NCBI RefSeq assembly: GCF_012844305.1
Contig: NZ_JABANE010000031.1
Coordinates: forward strand, 18,392-82,391
Source of the DNA: Flammeovirga aprica JL-4
GTDB taxonomy: Bacteria; Bacteroidota; Bacteroidia; Cytophagales; Flammeovirgaceae
Reading direction: 5' to 3'
DNA: 64,000 nucleotides
Shown: positions 1 through 9,249 of the stretch, piece by piece
Layout of the letters: each line of letters opens with the position of its first letter
Position numbering within the stretch: position 1 is the first letter of the stretch
The notes under the pieces: model-generated
The model's input: only the letters and a program-made list of their open reading frames with translations
Databases searched by the model: none
Told to the model about the DNA's origin: nothing
Made by a program: the position numbers and the translations under genes

Positions 1-1753
1 GAGTGTAAGCATATTTCTGATCTTTGAAATCACCTTTCCATACTTTCACATCTTCTGCCGTTCCTTCCAAAGGTAAAGCAAATAATAATGGTCCATAAGA
101 AATATATTTCCCTTGTGACTCTTGATGGATTTCAGGTGAAAAGCCCATTTTTATAGTAATAGAGGACTTGTCCACACCACTAGGGATAATTACATATCCT
201 CTATTATTAGCTGAAAATTCTTTTCCGTTTACTTCAAATCGCTCTGCCCACTGCGGTACTCTTAATGCTAAATCAAAAGCAGTATTTCCTGCTACTTTCA
301 ACTCCACCTGATCTGAAGCAGGATAGTTAGTGACTTGCTGAACTTTCACTTTCTTTCCATTGACAATTGAAGTGAAAATTGACGGACCGTATAAATCCAA
401 GAACAACGTATTACCATCCGTCTGCCACATATTTTGAATAAAATAAGGATAGATTCTTCCGGCATTCGGAGCACAACAAACTGCTATATCTTTATGAACT
501 GGAGAATATTTAAAACGGTTTTCTTTCGATTCTTTACATTCATGATCATTGATATGACCGCACATCGAATAAGAATTATCACTCTTACAATAAGCGATAG
601 AAGAATGGTGCGGATGTCTTGCTCCTTGCGCCGCATTGAACAGCAACCACTCTATTTTATCGCCCCATGCACTGTTATGATCAAATTTATTCAACACTGC
701 ATAACTATCTAGTAGTTCCTGCAATGAGCAATATTCATAACCTGTGCTATCTGCATCAGCATGTCTGCCGAAAATCCATTCATCGCCAATAGGGCCACCA
801 CTTACACTGACTACATCCTTCAGCTTCTCTAAATAATGCTGTAAACCTTCTTTGTATTTTGGATCATCCGATGTATAGGCCACTAAAGTCAAACTTCTCA
901 AGTGTTCATAAGTATGTACCCCGTGACCTTTAAATTTATAATTTTTATCCGCCAGATTTTTCAGTAAAATATCCTCTTCCGCCATTTGATGAAGGTTATA
1001 ATCATCCAATAAGAATTTGGCAAAATCTAAATATTTTTGTTCTCCTGTGATATCAAATAATTGATCACAAACATCCGTAAATGTCAGTCCATGACCTACT
1101 CCAGCAAAAGGTTTTACCGTTTTAAAAGGAGTCGATTTTCCAATAGGGTACGCTTGCATTGTCACATCTACTGCTTTGACCACCGCCACTAACACTTTTT
1201 GATCATCCGTTGCTTCATAATAAGCCAACAACCCTCTGAATAATGAAGCTTGTGCCCATAATTCACCATTTTCAGTGTTATGATCATAGCGTAAATCATC
1301 TGCGTAAACACCTATATATCCATCAGAATCTTGTGTAGCCAATTTCTCATTGACATACTTCACTACTTTAGCAATTGCTTCTTTATCGCCAGTTAATAAA
1401 GCATTTCTTATATAACCGTCCCACCAATTGGATTGAGTTTCTGAGTTCCACCACAGAAACTGCACATTCCAATCACCTTCTGAGTTAACTGCTCCTACGT
1501 CTTTTGATTTTACTTTTTTGGTTAAACGATCTTTGCCGTAAATATCATCTTCTAGGATTAAATCAGGAACAAGTTCGTCTAAGTGTCCTACAAATCCATC
1601 TTTCAGGTCATACTCCATCTGCTGTTTGATCCATCCTTCAGGATGAACATCTCCAAACTGCACTGTTTTGATTGTTGAATTGGTCTTTTTCATTTCATGA
1701 CATCCGTTTAAAAGAAATACTAGAATGGGAAGGGTTAAGTATAAGTTCTTCAT
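1..1753 (-). CDS. GH127-like beta-L-arabinofuranosidase lipoprotein (DUF1680), C-terminus outside window
   Basis: The frame stays open from a start at 1753 to the left window edge, so the C-terminus is missing. The protein begins with a lipoprotein signal (MKNLYLTLP then LLNGC, lipobox Cys at residue 18), so it should be exported and lipid-anchored. It then follows the alpha/alpha-barrel plan of the DUF1680/GH127 group. In characterised GH127 enzymes a Glu and three Cys bind zinc and one Cys is the nucleophile. The matching positions are visible here as GYEYC and a CC pair in AVCCAPN. Probable role: release of L-arabinofuranose or a related sugar from polysaccharide; the substrate is not readable. 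An alternative in-frame ATG lies 9 bases upstream (1762). The gene diverges from an AraC regulator that may control it. Confidence 0.85.
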   Translation of the reverse strand, partial: MKNLYLTLPILVFLLNGCHEMKKTNSTIKTVQFGDVHPEGWIKQQMEYDLKDGFVGHLDELVPDLILEDDIYGKDRLTKKVKSKDVGAVNSEGDWNVQFLWWNSETQSNWWDGYIRNALLTGDKEAIAKVVKYVNEKLATQDSDGYIGVYADDLRYDHNTENGELWAQASLFRGLLAYYEATDDQKVLVAVVKAVDVTMQAYPIGKSTPFKTVKPFAGVGHGLTFTDVCDQLFDITGEQKYLDFAKFLLDDYNLHQMAEEDILLKNLADKNYKFKGHGVHTYEHLRSLTLVAYTSDDPKYKEGLQHYLEKLKDVVSVSGGPIGDEWIFGRHADADSTGYEYCSLQELLDSYAVLNKFDHNSAWGDKIEWLLFNAAQGARHPHHSSIAYCKSDNSYSMCGHINDHECKESKENRFKYSPVHKDIAVCCAPNAGRIYPYFIQNMWQTDGNTLFLDLYGPSIFTSIVNGKKVKVQQVTNYPASDQVELKVAGNTAFDLALRVPQWAERFEVNGKEFSANNRGYVIIPSGVDKSSITIKMGFSPEIHQESQGKYISYGPLLFALPLEGTAEDVKVWKGDFKDQKYAYT

Positions 1754-1889
1754 ATTGTACATCTTAGATTTTTCAATACTCAAAAGTAATGTACAAAACA
1801 GCATCAAACTTTGTATATTTTTTCAATTACTATGCATATATTGTCATTATATTATAATTCATTAATTTTCAAGGAAAATATAATCTAAT

Positions 1890-2720
1890 ATCAAAGCAAA
1901 AAGAGAATATACTGAGCAATCTTCCGCCTCTTTTAAAATCTTTAAAGTGGAACAGCAAGCCTTCACGGCCTATTGGCATTATCACCCGGAAGTGGAACTC
2001 ACCTATATTACAAAAGGAAGAGGTTTACGATTTGTAGGTGATGAAGTGAGTACTTTTGAAGAGGGAGATTTTATTTGGGTGGCCCCCAATGTTCCGCATC
2101 AGTGGGTTTCTTCCAAAGAAGTAGAAAAAGTGGAAGCTTATGTTATACAAATTGACACGCAAAAGCTCAATCAAATACCTGAGATCAAAAGCCTTCTGGA
2201 CTTACTTGACCAAAATGGAAGCGGTCTTAATTTTACAGCTCTCAAAACTAAACTAAAGTTGAATTGCATTTCTCTTTTTCAAGCGGGAAGCAATCCAAAA
2301 CAGCTCTTGATTTTACTGGATTTAATACATCAATTAGGACAGTATAATGCTGAACTCATTCCAATGATGAAAAACAGCGAACAGCAGATCATTGGTAATG
2401 AAAGACTGGATATTATCCACCGTTTCATTTTCGAGCATTACCAACAGCAAATTGAATTAGATACTTTATCTACAAAAGTCAATATGACAAAAACCTCTTT
2501 TTGCAGATGGTTCAAACAAGCGAAAGGAATCAGTTTTGTAACCTACTTACATCAATTCAGAATTGAACAAGCTTGTCATTTGCTTAAAAACTCTACCCTT
2601 ACAAAAAGTCAAATTGCCTATGAAGTGGGGTTTGACAGTATCAGTCAATTTAATCGTACTTTCAAAAAAATCAAAGGAGTTTCTCCATCAGAATTTTCTA
2701 AGAATATTTCGTTAACATAA
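1890..2720 (+). CDS. AraC family transcriptional regulator with N-terminal cupin
   Basis: An N-terminal cupin-like sensing domain (HYHPEVELTYI, then EGDFIWVAPNVPHQW) is followed by a C-terminal double helix-turn-helix AraC domain (about the last 100 residues, ending GFDSISQFNRTFKKIKGVSP). The first conventional start is GTG at 1947. However, the open frame runs back to a TAA at 1881, and the intervening residues (KREYTEQSSASFKIFK) look like the normal N-terminus of this family. I therefore begin the gene at the ATC codon at 1890, an unusual start; a sequencing difference is also possible. It diverges from the GH127-like gene and precedes the polyamine operon. The arrangement next to a glycosidase suggests a sugar-responsive regulator. 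Confidence 0.8.
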   Translation: MKAKREYTEQSSASFKIFKVEQQAFTAYWHYHPEVELTYITKGRGLRFVGDEVSTFEEGDFIWVAPNVPHQWVSSKEVEKVEAYVIQIDTQKLNQIPEIKSLLDLLDQNGSGLNFTALKTKLKLNCISLFQAGSNPKQLLILLDLIHQLGQYNAELIPMMKNSEQQIIGNERLDIIHRFIFEHYQQQIELDTLSTKVNMTKTSFCRWFKQAKGISFVTYLHQFRIEQACHLLKNSTLTKSQIAYEVGFDSISQFNRTFKKIKGVSPSEFSKNISLT

Positions 2721-2841
2721 AAACTTTTTTCTTCTCAACCTAAAACAAATCATCCTTAAACATGTTAAAATTCAGTATATTATGAAATGAACATTACAAC
2801 ATGCTCAGATAATATTTAACTAACTATTTTCTAATTACTGG

Positions 2842-4269
2842 ATGAAAAATAAGTACTTTGATTTGATTGATCAGACCTATTACTTTCCTCAAGAAGGTTT
2901 TGATCTGAAACAGGATTCTTTGGCTTTTCATGGAATCAGCCTGAAACATTTAATAGATAAGTACGGCACCCCTTTCCGATTTTTCTATTTACCAAAAATT
3001 GGAGAACAGATAAAAAAAGCTCGAAACTTGTTTAACAGAGCCAGAAAAAGGCATGGGTATAACGGAAGTTATAATTACTGTTACGTGACCAAATGTAATC
3101 ACTTCTCACATGTGGTGTCTGAAGCTTTAAAATTTAATGTAAATCTCGAAACTTCTTCCACATTTGACATCAACCTGATCCAAAGTTTACATGCTGAAGG
3201 GAAAGTAGACAAAGAAAGACAGATCCTTTGCAACGGCTATAAGACGGATAATTACCTCAAAAAAATCATTGAGCTCCAAGAATCAGGGTTCTCTAATATC
3301 ACCATTATTCTAGATGGCAAAAATGAATTACAGCGTTTATTAAACCTCGTTAGTGAGTCTGATCAAACCTTTAATATTGGTGTTCGAATCGCCATCAACG
3401 GCGAACCGGGTTCCCCTTACAATACTTCCAGACTTGGAATTCCGAGTAATGAAATTGTTGATTTTGTACAGAATGAAGTCAATCCATTAGAGAATATTCA
3501 ACTCAAAATGATGCACTTCTTTGTAGACTCCGGCGTGAAGGACACCCTCTATTATTGGAGAGAGTTTCAGAATGCTTTGTTTACGTATGTCAAACTGAAG
3601 GAGGTTTCTGAATCTTTGGATTCTTTTAATATTGGAGGTGGTCTACCCATCCGAAATAATCTTGGATTTGAGTACAATTATGATGAAATCATCAATAATA
3701 TCGTTTCTACTATCAAAGAAACTTGTACTGAACATAATATTCCTGATCCACATTTATTTACGGAGTTCGGAAAATTTACTGTAGGTGAAAGTGGGGCTAT
3801 TATTTTTCAAGTCCTTGACCAAAAACATCAAAATGATACGGAATGCTGGTACATTATCAATAATAGTTTGATGAATACGATCCCGGATGCCTGGTCAATT
3901 CATGAAAAATTTATCCTTCTTCCAATCAACAAATGGCAAAATCGATACAGAAAAGTCATTATTGGTGGTATTTCTTGTGATCATTCAGATTATTATAATT
4001 CGGAAGACTTAAATCAAGAAGTACTCTTGCCTGAATACAGCGAGGAAGATGAAGAACCGCTTTACTTGGGCTTCTTCCATACAGGTGCCTACCAAGATGC
4101 TATTTCTGGTTATGGTGGAATCAAACACTGCCTTATTCCTTCACCAAAACATGTGATTATTGACAGGGATGAGAAAGGAAATATTGTGGATTATGTCTAT
4201 AGAAACGAGCAATCTGTGGAAGACATGTTCCATTTATTAGGGTATAAAGGAACAAACGAAACGGAATAG
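2842..4269 (+). CDS. speA: Arginine decarboxylase, type III PLP fold (Bacteroidota form)
   Basis: This 475-residue alanine-racemase-fold PLP decarboxylase converts arginine to agmatine, the first step of the agmatine route to putrescine. The PLP lysine is expected at K84 in NYCYVTKCNH. A glycine-rich phosphate-binding stretch (FNIGGGLPI) and a late Cys-Asp motif (ISCDHSDYYN) fit the group IV decarboxylases. It is much shorter than the roughly 650-residue enterobacterial SpeA, but this length is usual for the Bacteroidota form. The agmatinase gene starts 3 bases downstream, which supports arginine rather than ornithine or diaminopimelate as substrate. First gene of a three-gene operon. Confidence 0.85.
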   Translation: MKNKYFDLIDQTYYFPQEGFDLKQDSLAFHGISLKHLIDKYGTPFRFFYLPKIGEQIKKARNLFNRARKRHGYNGSYNYCYVTKCNHFSHVVSEALKFNVNLETSSTFDINLIQSLHAEGKVDKERQILCNGYKTDNYLKKIIELQESGFSNITIILDGKNELQRLLNLVSESDQTFNIGVRIAINGEPGSPYNTSRLGIPSNEIVDFVQNEVNPLENIQLKMMHFFVDSGVKDTLYYWREFQNALFTYVKLKEVSESLDSFNIGGGLPIRNNLGFEYNYDEIINNIVSTIKETCTEHNIPDPHLFTEFGKFTVGESGAIIFQVLDQKHQNDTECWYIINNSLMNTIPDAWSIHEKFILLPINKWQNRYRKVIIGGISCDHSDYYNSEDLNQEVLLPEYSEEDEEPLYLGFFHTGAYQDAISGYGGIKHCLIPSPKHVIIDRDEKGNIVDYVYRNEQSVEDMFHLLGYKGTNETE

Positions 4270-4272
4270 CTT

Positions 4273-5127
4273 ATGCCAAATTTTGCAGGTTTAGAAGATG
4301 AATTTTGCCAAAAAGACACGGCAAAAGTATGGTTGCAATCCATTCCTTATGACGGTACAAGCACATGGGGAAAAGGGGCTGACAAATCCTTTGCTCCTTT
4401 TCTTGATGCCTTGGAAAATATGGAGCTTTATGACATAGAAACGGACTCTGAAGTCTATCATGAAGGTGTTCATATTCTTGATCCCATCACTGAAAAAAGC
4501 ACTCCCGAAGCGGTTTTTAAGGCCATCTATGAAAGCACAACAGAGCTTTTAAAGGCGGATAAGTTTCTGACTTTCTTCGGTGGTGAACATTCCATTAGTA
4601 TTGGAATTATAAAGGCTTTCTATGAAAAGTTTGACAACCTGACGGTATTACAATTAGATGCCCATACGGATCTACGCCCCTCTTATTTAGGTACGCCTTA
4701 TAATCATGCATGTGCTGTTTATGATGCTAGTCTGAATACAAATCTGATTCAAGTGGGCATCAGAAGTATGGACATTTCTGAAATGAAATACCTTAATAAA
4801 GAGAAAACATATTTTGCTGAAGAGATTTACGGCACGACTGATTGGATGCAAAAATCTATTGATCAATTGACGGATGATGTTTTTATCACGATTGATCTTG
4901 ATGCGTTTGATCCTTCGATTATGCCTTCTACCGGTACTCCTGAACCAGGAGGTTTACTTTGGAACCCTACCATTCAATATTTAAGAAAAGTTTTTGAGCA
5001 AAAAAATGTGGTGGGTTTTGATATCGTTGAATTGGCTCCAATCAAAGGCCTCAAAGGTCCTGATTTCTTGGTCGCCAAACTCTACTATAAATTGTTAAGC
5101 TATAAATTTAAATTCAATGGGAAATAA
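4273..5127 (+). CDS. speB: Agmatinase (ureohydrolase family)
   Basis: This 284-residue ureohydrolase is predicted to hydrolyse agmatine to putrescine and urea in the cytoplasm. The binuclear manganese site is complete: GGEHS, LDAHTDLR and TIDLDAFDPS supply the His and Asp ligands in the order usual for the arginase/agmatinase family. It sits between arginine decarboxylase (3-base gap) and the deoxyhypusine-synthase-like gene (11-base overlap), so the three are very likely co-transcribed and translationally coupled. Arginase or formimidoylglutamase activity is possible for the fold, but the neighbours favour agmatinase. Confidence 0.88.
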   Translation: MPNFAGLEDEFCQKDTAKVWLQSIPYDGTSTWGKGADKSFAPFLDALENMELYDIETDSEVYHEGVHILDPITEKSTPEAVFKAIYESTTELLKADKFLTFFGGEHSISIGIIKAFYEKFDNLTVLQLDAHTDLRPSYLGTPYNHACAVYDASLNTNLIQVGIRSMDISEMKYLNKEKTYFAEEIYGTTDWMQKSIDQLTDDVFITIDLDAFDPSIMPSTGTPEPGGLLWNPTIQYLRKVFEQKNVVGFDIVELAPIKGLKGPDFLVAKLYYKLLSYKFKFNGK

Positions 5128-6094
5128 AGGACCAGTAACCGAATTCATGCTTGCCCACTACAAGCATTTCAATGCCGCTACTTTAATCGATGCTTCTGAA
5201 GCCTATGTCAAACATATCAGTGATGGGAAAAAAATGTTGGTTTCCCTCGCTGGAGCCATGTCAACTGCCGAACTCGGTCGATCTTTTGCTGAAATGATCC
5301 GACAGGATAAAGTGCAGATCATTTCTTGTACAGGTGCCAACCTAGAGGAAGATGTGATGAACCTTGTAGCACACAATCATTATGAAAGAGTGCCCAATTA
5401 CAGAGATCTTACTCCAGAGGATGAGTGGAATTTACAGGAAAGAGGTTTGAACAGAGTCACAGATACTTGTATTCCTGAGGAAGAGGCATTTAGAAGAATA
5501 CAAGAGCATATTTTCCAAATATGGAAAGAGGCAGAAGAAAAAGGAGAACGTTATTTCCCGCATGAATTCCTTTATAAATTATTACTGTCAGGTGTTTTGG
5601 AGCAATATTATGAGATTGATCCTAAAAATAGTTGGATGCTGGCGGCCGCCAAAAAGAACTTGCCTATTGTAGTTCCAGGATGGGAAGATTCTACCTTAGG
5701 AAATATTTTCGCCTCTTATTGTATTAAGGGTGAATTGAAAACTTCCACCATGAAATCAGGAATTGAATACATGACTTTCTTGGCGGATTGGTATACTGAA
5801 AATGCTACTGACCTTGGAATTGGTTTTTATCAAATTGGTGGTGGTATTGCCGGTGATTTCCCTATTTGCGTAGTACCAATGCTTTATCAAGATTTGGAAA
5901 GAACAGATACACCGTTCTGGAGTTATTTCTGTCAGATTTCAGATTCCACCACTTCTTATGGTTCTTACTCGGGAGCCGTTCCCAATGAAAAAATCACTTG
6001 GGGTAAACTCGATACCAAATCACCTAAATTCATTGTAGAATCAGATGCGAGTATCGTTGCTCCTCTGATGTTTGCTTACATTTTAGGTTGGTAA
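5117..6094 (+). CDS. Deoxyhypusine synthase-like protein
   Basis: The 325-residue protein belongs to the deoxyhypusine synthase family (NAD-binding Rossmann-like fold). The C-terminal active-site block is preserved: SYSGAVPNEKITWGKL matches the segment around the catalytic lysine of the eukaryotic enzyme, with the lysine in WGK. Bacteria lack eIF5A, so the substrate cannot be the usual one. The fixed position behind arginine decarboxylase and agmatinase suggests it transfers an aminobutyl group from one polyamine to another, for example making homospermidine or a related triamine. That role is inferred from context. The start overlaps the end of speB by 11 bases; a strong terminator follows. 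Confidence 0.85.
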   Translation: MGNKGPVTEFMLAHYKHFNAATLIDASEAYVKHISDGKKMLVSLAGAMSTAELGRSFAEMIRQDKVQIISCTGANLEEDVMNLVAHNHYERVPNYRDLTPEDEWNLQERGLNRVTDTCIPEEEAFRRIQEHIFQIWKEAEEKGERYFPHEFLYKLLLSGVLEQYYEIDPKNSWMLAAAKKNLPIVVPGWEDSTLGNIFASYCIKGELKTSTMKSGIEYMTFLADWYTENATDLGIGFYQIGGGIAGDFPICVVPMLYQDLERTDTPFWSYFCQISDSTTSYGSYSGAVPNEKITWGKLDTKSPKFIVESDASIVAPLMFAYILGW

Positions 6095-6109
6095 TTTATT
6101 CTAAAACTT

Positions 6110-6153
6110 AATACTCCTTCATCATCTAAAATTATGATGGAGGAGTATTTTTT
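6110..6153 (+). terminator. Rho-independent terminator of the polyamine operon
   Basis: A 16-base stem (AATACTCCTTCATCAT paired with 6134-6149, one G-U pair) with a short loop is followed by eight T residues. It lies directly after the third polyamine gene. The left side is A-rich enough that it could also help end the minus-strand YHS gene that converges on it. Confidence 0.8.
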
Positions 6154-6617
6154 TAATTCACAATTTTATTCCAATTCGCATCCGCCTTCTTTTCTAATTG
6201 ATTCGGTCCTTCCTCATGCCAATAGTCCTTCGTGTTTGAAAAGAACTTATTGTAGAAAAGCATCAAACGGCCATTTTGCACAACGAAGGTTTCATAATCC
6301 ACACTCACTTTTTCTCCTTTATCTGCCATTGCATATGCACACCACCCACCGTAAGCTGGAACATACTTTTCAGGATTTGCTAAAAACTTATCAACATGTT
6401 TTTGTGAAATAAAACGATATTCTGCCCCATTATACTCGGCTGTGAATTCTTTTTCACCTTCTATCGCTTTTGTATCGAAATAACTCACAACATCATAACC
6501 ACCAACCGCCAATTTTCCTTTTGAAAGGTTTAAATCTTGTGTAGATTGTGAATAACTCAGTTGGCTAATCGTGAAAAAACAAAAAAATACGAACAGTGCT
6601 TTACAATTCAATTTCAT
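6153..6617 (-). CDS. Exported YHS domain protein
   Basis: A signal peptide (MKLNCKALFVFFCFFTISQLSYS) precedes a YHS domain running through most of the 154 residues: GGYDVVSYF, then EYRFISQKHVDKFLANPEKYVPAYGGWCAYA. YHS domains are short, usually metal-associated modules. Small exported YHS proteins of this layout are common in Proteobacteria and Bacteroidota but have no settled function. The Cys and aromatic residues in YGGWCAYA could take part in metal binding. It is transcribed alone. Confidence 0.8.
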   Translation of the reverse strand: MKLNCKALFVFFCFFTISQLSYSQSTQDLNLSKGKLAVGGYDVVSYFDTKAIEGEKEFTAEYNGAEYRFISQKHVDKFLANPEKYVPAYGGWCAYAMADKGEKVSVDYETFVVQNGRLMLFYNKFFSNTKDYWHEEGPNQLEKKADANWNKIVN

Positions 6618-6780
6618 AGCAGTTAATTATTTTGAGCGAAATATTAGATACCAACACGAATGTTGATAACTTTTTGATTTATCTACTTATACTACAAATG
6701 AAAGTGAAAAGTTGTTCACAAAAGAATAACACTGTTGATTCATAACTCAACAATTATGGAAAATTGTCAACCTAAAACAC

Positions 6781-6815
6781 AAAAAAGAAGAGCAAAACGA
6801 ATTCTGCTCTTCTTT
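6781..6815 (-). terminator. Terminator of dusB
   Basis: Inverted repeat AAAGAAGAGCA (6784-6794) and TGCTCTTCTTT (6805-6815). Read on the minus strand the stem ends in a run of T residues, immediately after the dusB stop. Confidence 0.75.
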
Positions 6816-6839
6816 GAATATATATATATCAGTACTCGA

Positions 6840-7832
6840 CTAATAAATCACTTGCTTATCAAAAGCTTCTTCTACCTCTGAAAGAATATTCATAACCTCA
6901 TCGTGCGTCATCGCCTCAACAAGTTGTGTTCTGAAAGGCTTGAAATGCTGTACACCTTTGAAATAAGTAGTGTAATGTCTTCTCATTTCGAAGATACCTG
7001 TTTTGTCTCCTTTCCACTCTACTGAGAAATTAAGGTGACGTTTTACAGTATCAATTCTCTCTTGAATTGAAGGAGGAGCAAGGATTTCTCCTGTTTCCAT
7101 ATAATGTTTGATTTCTCTGAAAATCCAAGGATAACCGATAGAGGCTCTACCGATCATGATTCCATCGATACCATATTTCTCTTTGTATTCAACCGCTTTT
7201 TGAGGAGAGTCAATATCACCGTTTCCGAAAATTGGAATGTGAATATCCGGGTGAGCTTTCACCTCAGCAATCGGGTTCCAATCCGCTACTCCTTTGTACA
7301 TCTGCTGACGAGTACGGCCGTGAATTGTCAATGCTTGCACACCCACATCTTGAAGTCTTTTCGCAACTTCTAAAATACGGATATTGTCATGATCCCAACC
7401 CAAACGTGTTTTTACAGTTACGGGCTTTTTGACTTGCTTCACTATCTCCTCCGTCATTTTTTGCATTTTGTCGATATCCAAAAGGATACCAGCACCTGCA
7501 CCTCTACCTGCCACTTTTTTTACTGGACAGCCATAGTTGATATCAATAATTTCCGGATTTGCCTCTTCCGCAATGGCCGCCGCTTCTCTCATCGATTCAA
7601 TTTTCTCACCGAAAATCTGAATACCAATCGGGCGTTCATAATCGTAGATGTCTAATTTCTGACGGCTTTTTACCGCATCGCGAATTAACCCCTCTGCAGA
7701 AATAAATTCTGTGTACATTAAGTCTGCACCGTTTTCCTTACAAACCGCTCTGAAAGGAGGGTCACTCACATCTTCCATTGGTGCTAACAATAATGGAAAA
7801 TCTTTTATTTCTAAATCCCCTATTTTAACCAC
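6840..7832 (-). CDS. dusB: tRNA-dihydrouridine synthase DusB
   Basis: This FMN-dependent enzyme reduces specific uridines in the tRNA D-loop region. The TIM barrel starts with LLLAPMEDVSDPPFR, carries the catalytic Cys in INYGCPVKK, and has the FMN-binding IGRASIGYPWIF segment. I start it at the GTG at 7832, giving 330 residues beginning VVKIGDLEIKDFP, because family members begin at this point. The open frame reaches an ATG 17 codons further upstream, but those residues are not family-like. A -7-like box on the minus strand (ATACTTTG) falls inside that extension, at about 7859-7866. Transcribed alone. Confidence 0.9.
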   Translation of the reverse strand: MVKIGDLEIKDFPLLLAPMEDVSDPPFRAVCKENGADLMYTEFISAEGLIRDAVKSRQKLDIYDYERPIGIQIFGEKIESMREAAAIAEEANPEIIDINYGCPVKKVAGRGAGAGILLDIDKMQKMTEEIVKQVKKPVTVKTRLGWDHDNIRILEVAKRLQDVGVQALTIHGRTRQQMYKGVADWNPIAEVKAHPDIHIPIFGNGDIDSPQKAVEYKEKYGIDGIMIGRASIGYPWIFREIKHYMETGEILAPPSIQERIDTVKRHLNFSVEWKGDKTGIFEMRRHYTTYFKGVQHFKPFRTQLVEAMTHDEVMNILSEVEEAFDKQVIY

Positions 7833-7858
7833 TTTTCTATAGCTTTTAATACGTTTTG

Positions 7859-7866
7859 CAAAGTAT
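7859..7866 (-). promoter_or_regulatory. Possible -7 box of dusB
   Basis: The minus strand reads ATACTTTG followed by C, close to the Bacteroidota TAnnTTTG box, about 27 bases before the preferred GTG start. No clear -33 TTG was found, so this is tentative. Confidence 0.35.
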
Positions 7867-8047
7867 GAACTTCCTGATTCCAATCGTGCGATTACTACAC
7901 TTATTAAAAGAAGTGTATCTTTGCTATCATTAGTGAACTCTATTAAAACACTTTAGGTTCCTAAATTCCTAATTATGAGTCAATTCATAACAACTATTAG
8001 GAATATTAGGCCTTATTTGTTTTAAAGTACAAATGTAATAAAAGAAC

Positions 8048-8977
8048 ATGACAGACCATATTCAAGCACAAAATCCTGGATATTTCTTTAAAAAATTTCT
8101 TTTACTTCTTCTTTTTGTGATCATGGCCGCATTTGTGGGGCAAGCTGTCATAGTGGGTGTCTTGTTACCTTATTATAGCTTTGACACACAAGAAGTATTT
8201 AATCAACTAGCACAACAAAATAACAGAATGGTATTACTGACCGTTCAAGGAATTTCGGCACTTTTCACCTTTATTTTAGGACCATTATTTTACGGATATT
8301 TATATGATCCGTCATTTACAAAGAAACTTCGCAGTTGTTTACCAGAAAAAAGTCAAATCCCACTCAGTGTAATCGTCATTTCTGCTTTTCTTCCATTAGG
8401 ATCAGCATTACTTGTTTGGAATCAGAATATTGAATTTCCTGCCGCATTACATGAACTGGAAGCCTCATTCAAAGCCACTGAATTACATTTGGCAAAGCTG
8501 ACCATCTTTCTTGTAGACTTTCAAAGTTTCCCTGAGTTTATAGTAGGCTTTTTTGTCATCGCAATTTTAGCAGGTATTGGCGAAGAACTTTTGTTCAGAG
8601 GCTATATTCAAGGGTACTTAGAAGGGATGTTTAGAAACGCTCATGTGGCAATTTGGGTGTCTGCTTTTATTTTTTCTGCCATTCACATGCAATTTTATGG
8701 TTTCTTTGTAAGAATGTTCTTGGGAGTATTGCTAGGTTACTTATTTTTGTGGTCAGGTAGAAGTTTGTACCCAGCTATGTTAGCCCATATTACCAATAAT
8801 GCCATCACTGTGATCAGTGTTTATGTAAATAAAGAGGAAATATTAAAAGAAATGGCTGATCCATTTTCAACGGAAGCTCCGGAATGGTATATTGTAATAC
8901 TATCTACAATTTTTGCCTTTGCTTTTTTATATTTCTATAAGAAACGAGATGATAAATTGTCTTTAAATCAAAAGTAG
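8048..8977 (+). CDS. CPBP family intramembrane glutamic endopeptidase
   Basis: This 309-residue polytopic membrane protein has an N-terminal membrane segment and a C-terminal CPBP (Abi/CAAX-protease-like) domain. The catalytic motif EELLFRG is present in AGIGEELLFRGYIQ. The second motif with a conserved His is FSAIHMQFYG, and a third His motif is ML AHITNNA. Members cleave within membranes or act in bacteriocin self-protection, but most have no known substrate. It precedes DUF2007 and cdsA on the same strand with a 62-base gap, so it may share their transcript. A TATCTTTG box (7916-7923) lies upstream without a convincing -33 partner. Confidence 0.85.
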   Translation: MTDHIQAQNPGYFFKKFLLLLLFVIMAAFVGQAVIVGVLLPYYSFDTQEVFNQLAQQNNRMVLLTVQGISALFTFILGPLFYGYLYDPSFTKKLRSCLPEKSQIPLSVIVISAFLPLGSALLVWNQNIEFPAALHELEASFKATELHLAKLTIFLVDFQSFPEFIVGFFVIAILAGIGEELLFRGYIQGYLEGMFRNAHVAIWVSAFIFSAIHMQFYGFFVRMFLGVLLGYLFLWSGRSLYPAMLAHITNNAITVISVYVNKEEILKEMADPFSTEAPEWYIVILSTIFAFAFLYFYKKRDDKLSLNQK

Positions 8978-9039
8978 TAGAATAAAAAAACAGTAAATAC
9001 TGTTCTAATACATAAACCTGAAATTCAATAAACAATAAC

Positions 9040-9249
9040 ATGGATAATTGGGAAAAGGTGTTTACCACTGAAAAGCTATATCAAGCAGAAATCGTGAAAG
9101 AAACACTAGAAGACAGAGGTATAAATGCCGTTATTTTAGACAAAAGAGATTCTTCTTACAATAACTTCGGTTATAGAGAAGTTTATGTTGAGAAATCTGT
9201 TGCTGAGCAGGCAACACAAATTATTAAACAAGATGTTCAATTTGAATAA
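9040..9249 (+). CDS. DUF2007 domain protein
   Basis: This 69-residue soluble protein begins MDNWEKVFTTEKLYQAEIVK and has the short alpha/beta fold of DUF2007, a domain sometimes labelled a putative signal transducer. A DUF2007 gene directly before cdsA is a recurring arrangement in Bacteroidota. The stop overlaps the cdsA start by 17 bases, pointing to translational coupling. Its role is unknown; regulation of the CdsA enzyme is one possibility from position alone. Confidence 0.8.
   Translation: MDNWEKVFTTEKLYQAEIVKETLEDRGINAVILDKRDSSYNNFGYREVYVEKSVAEQATQIIKQDVQFE

Noticed and set aside
434..712. Plus-strand open frame inside the GH127-like gene
   Set aside because: It is antisense to a gene with clear catalytic motifs and a signal peptide; no independent coding sign.
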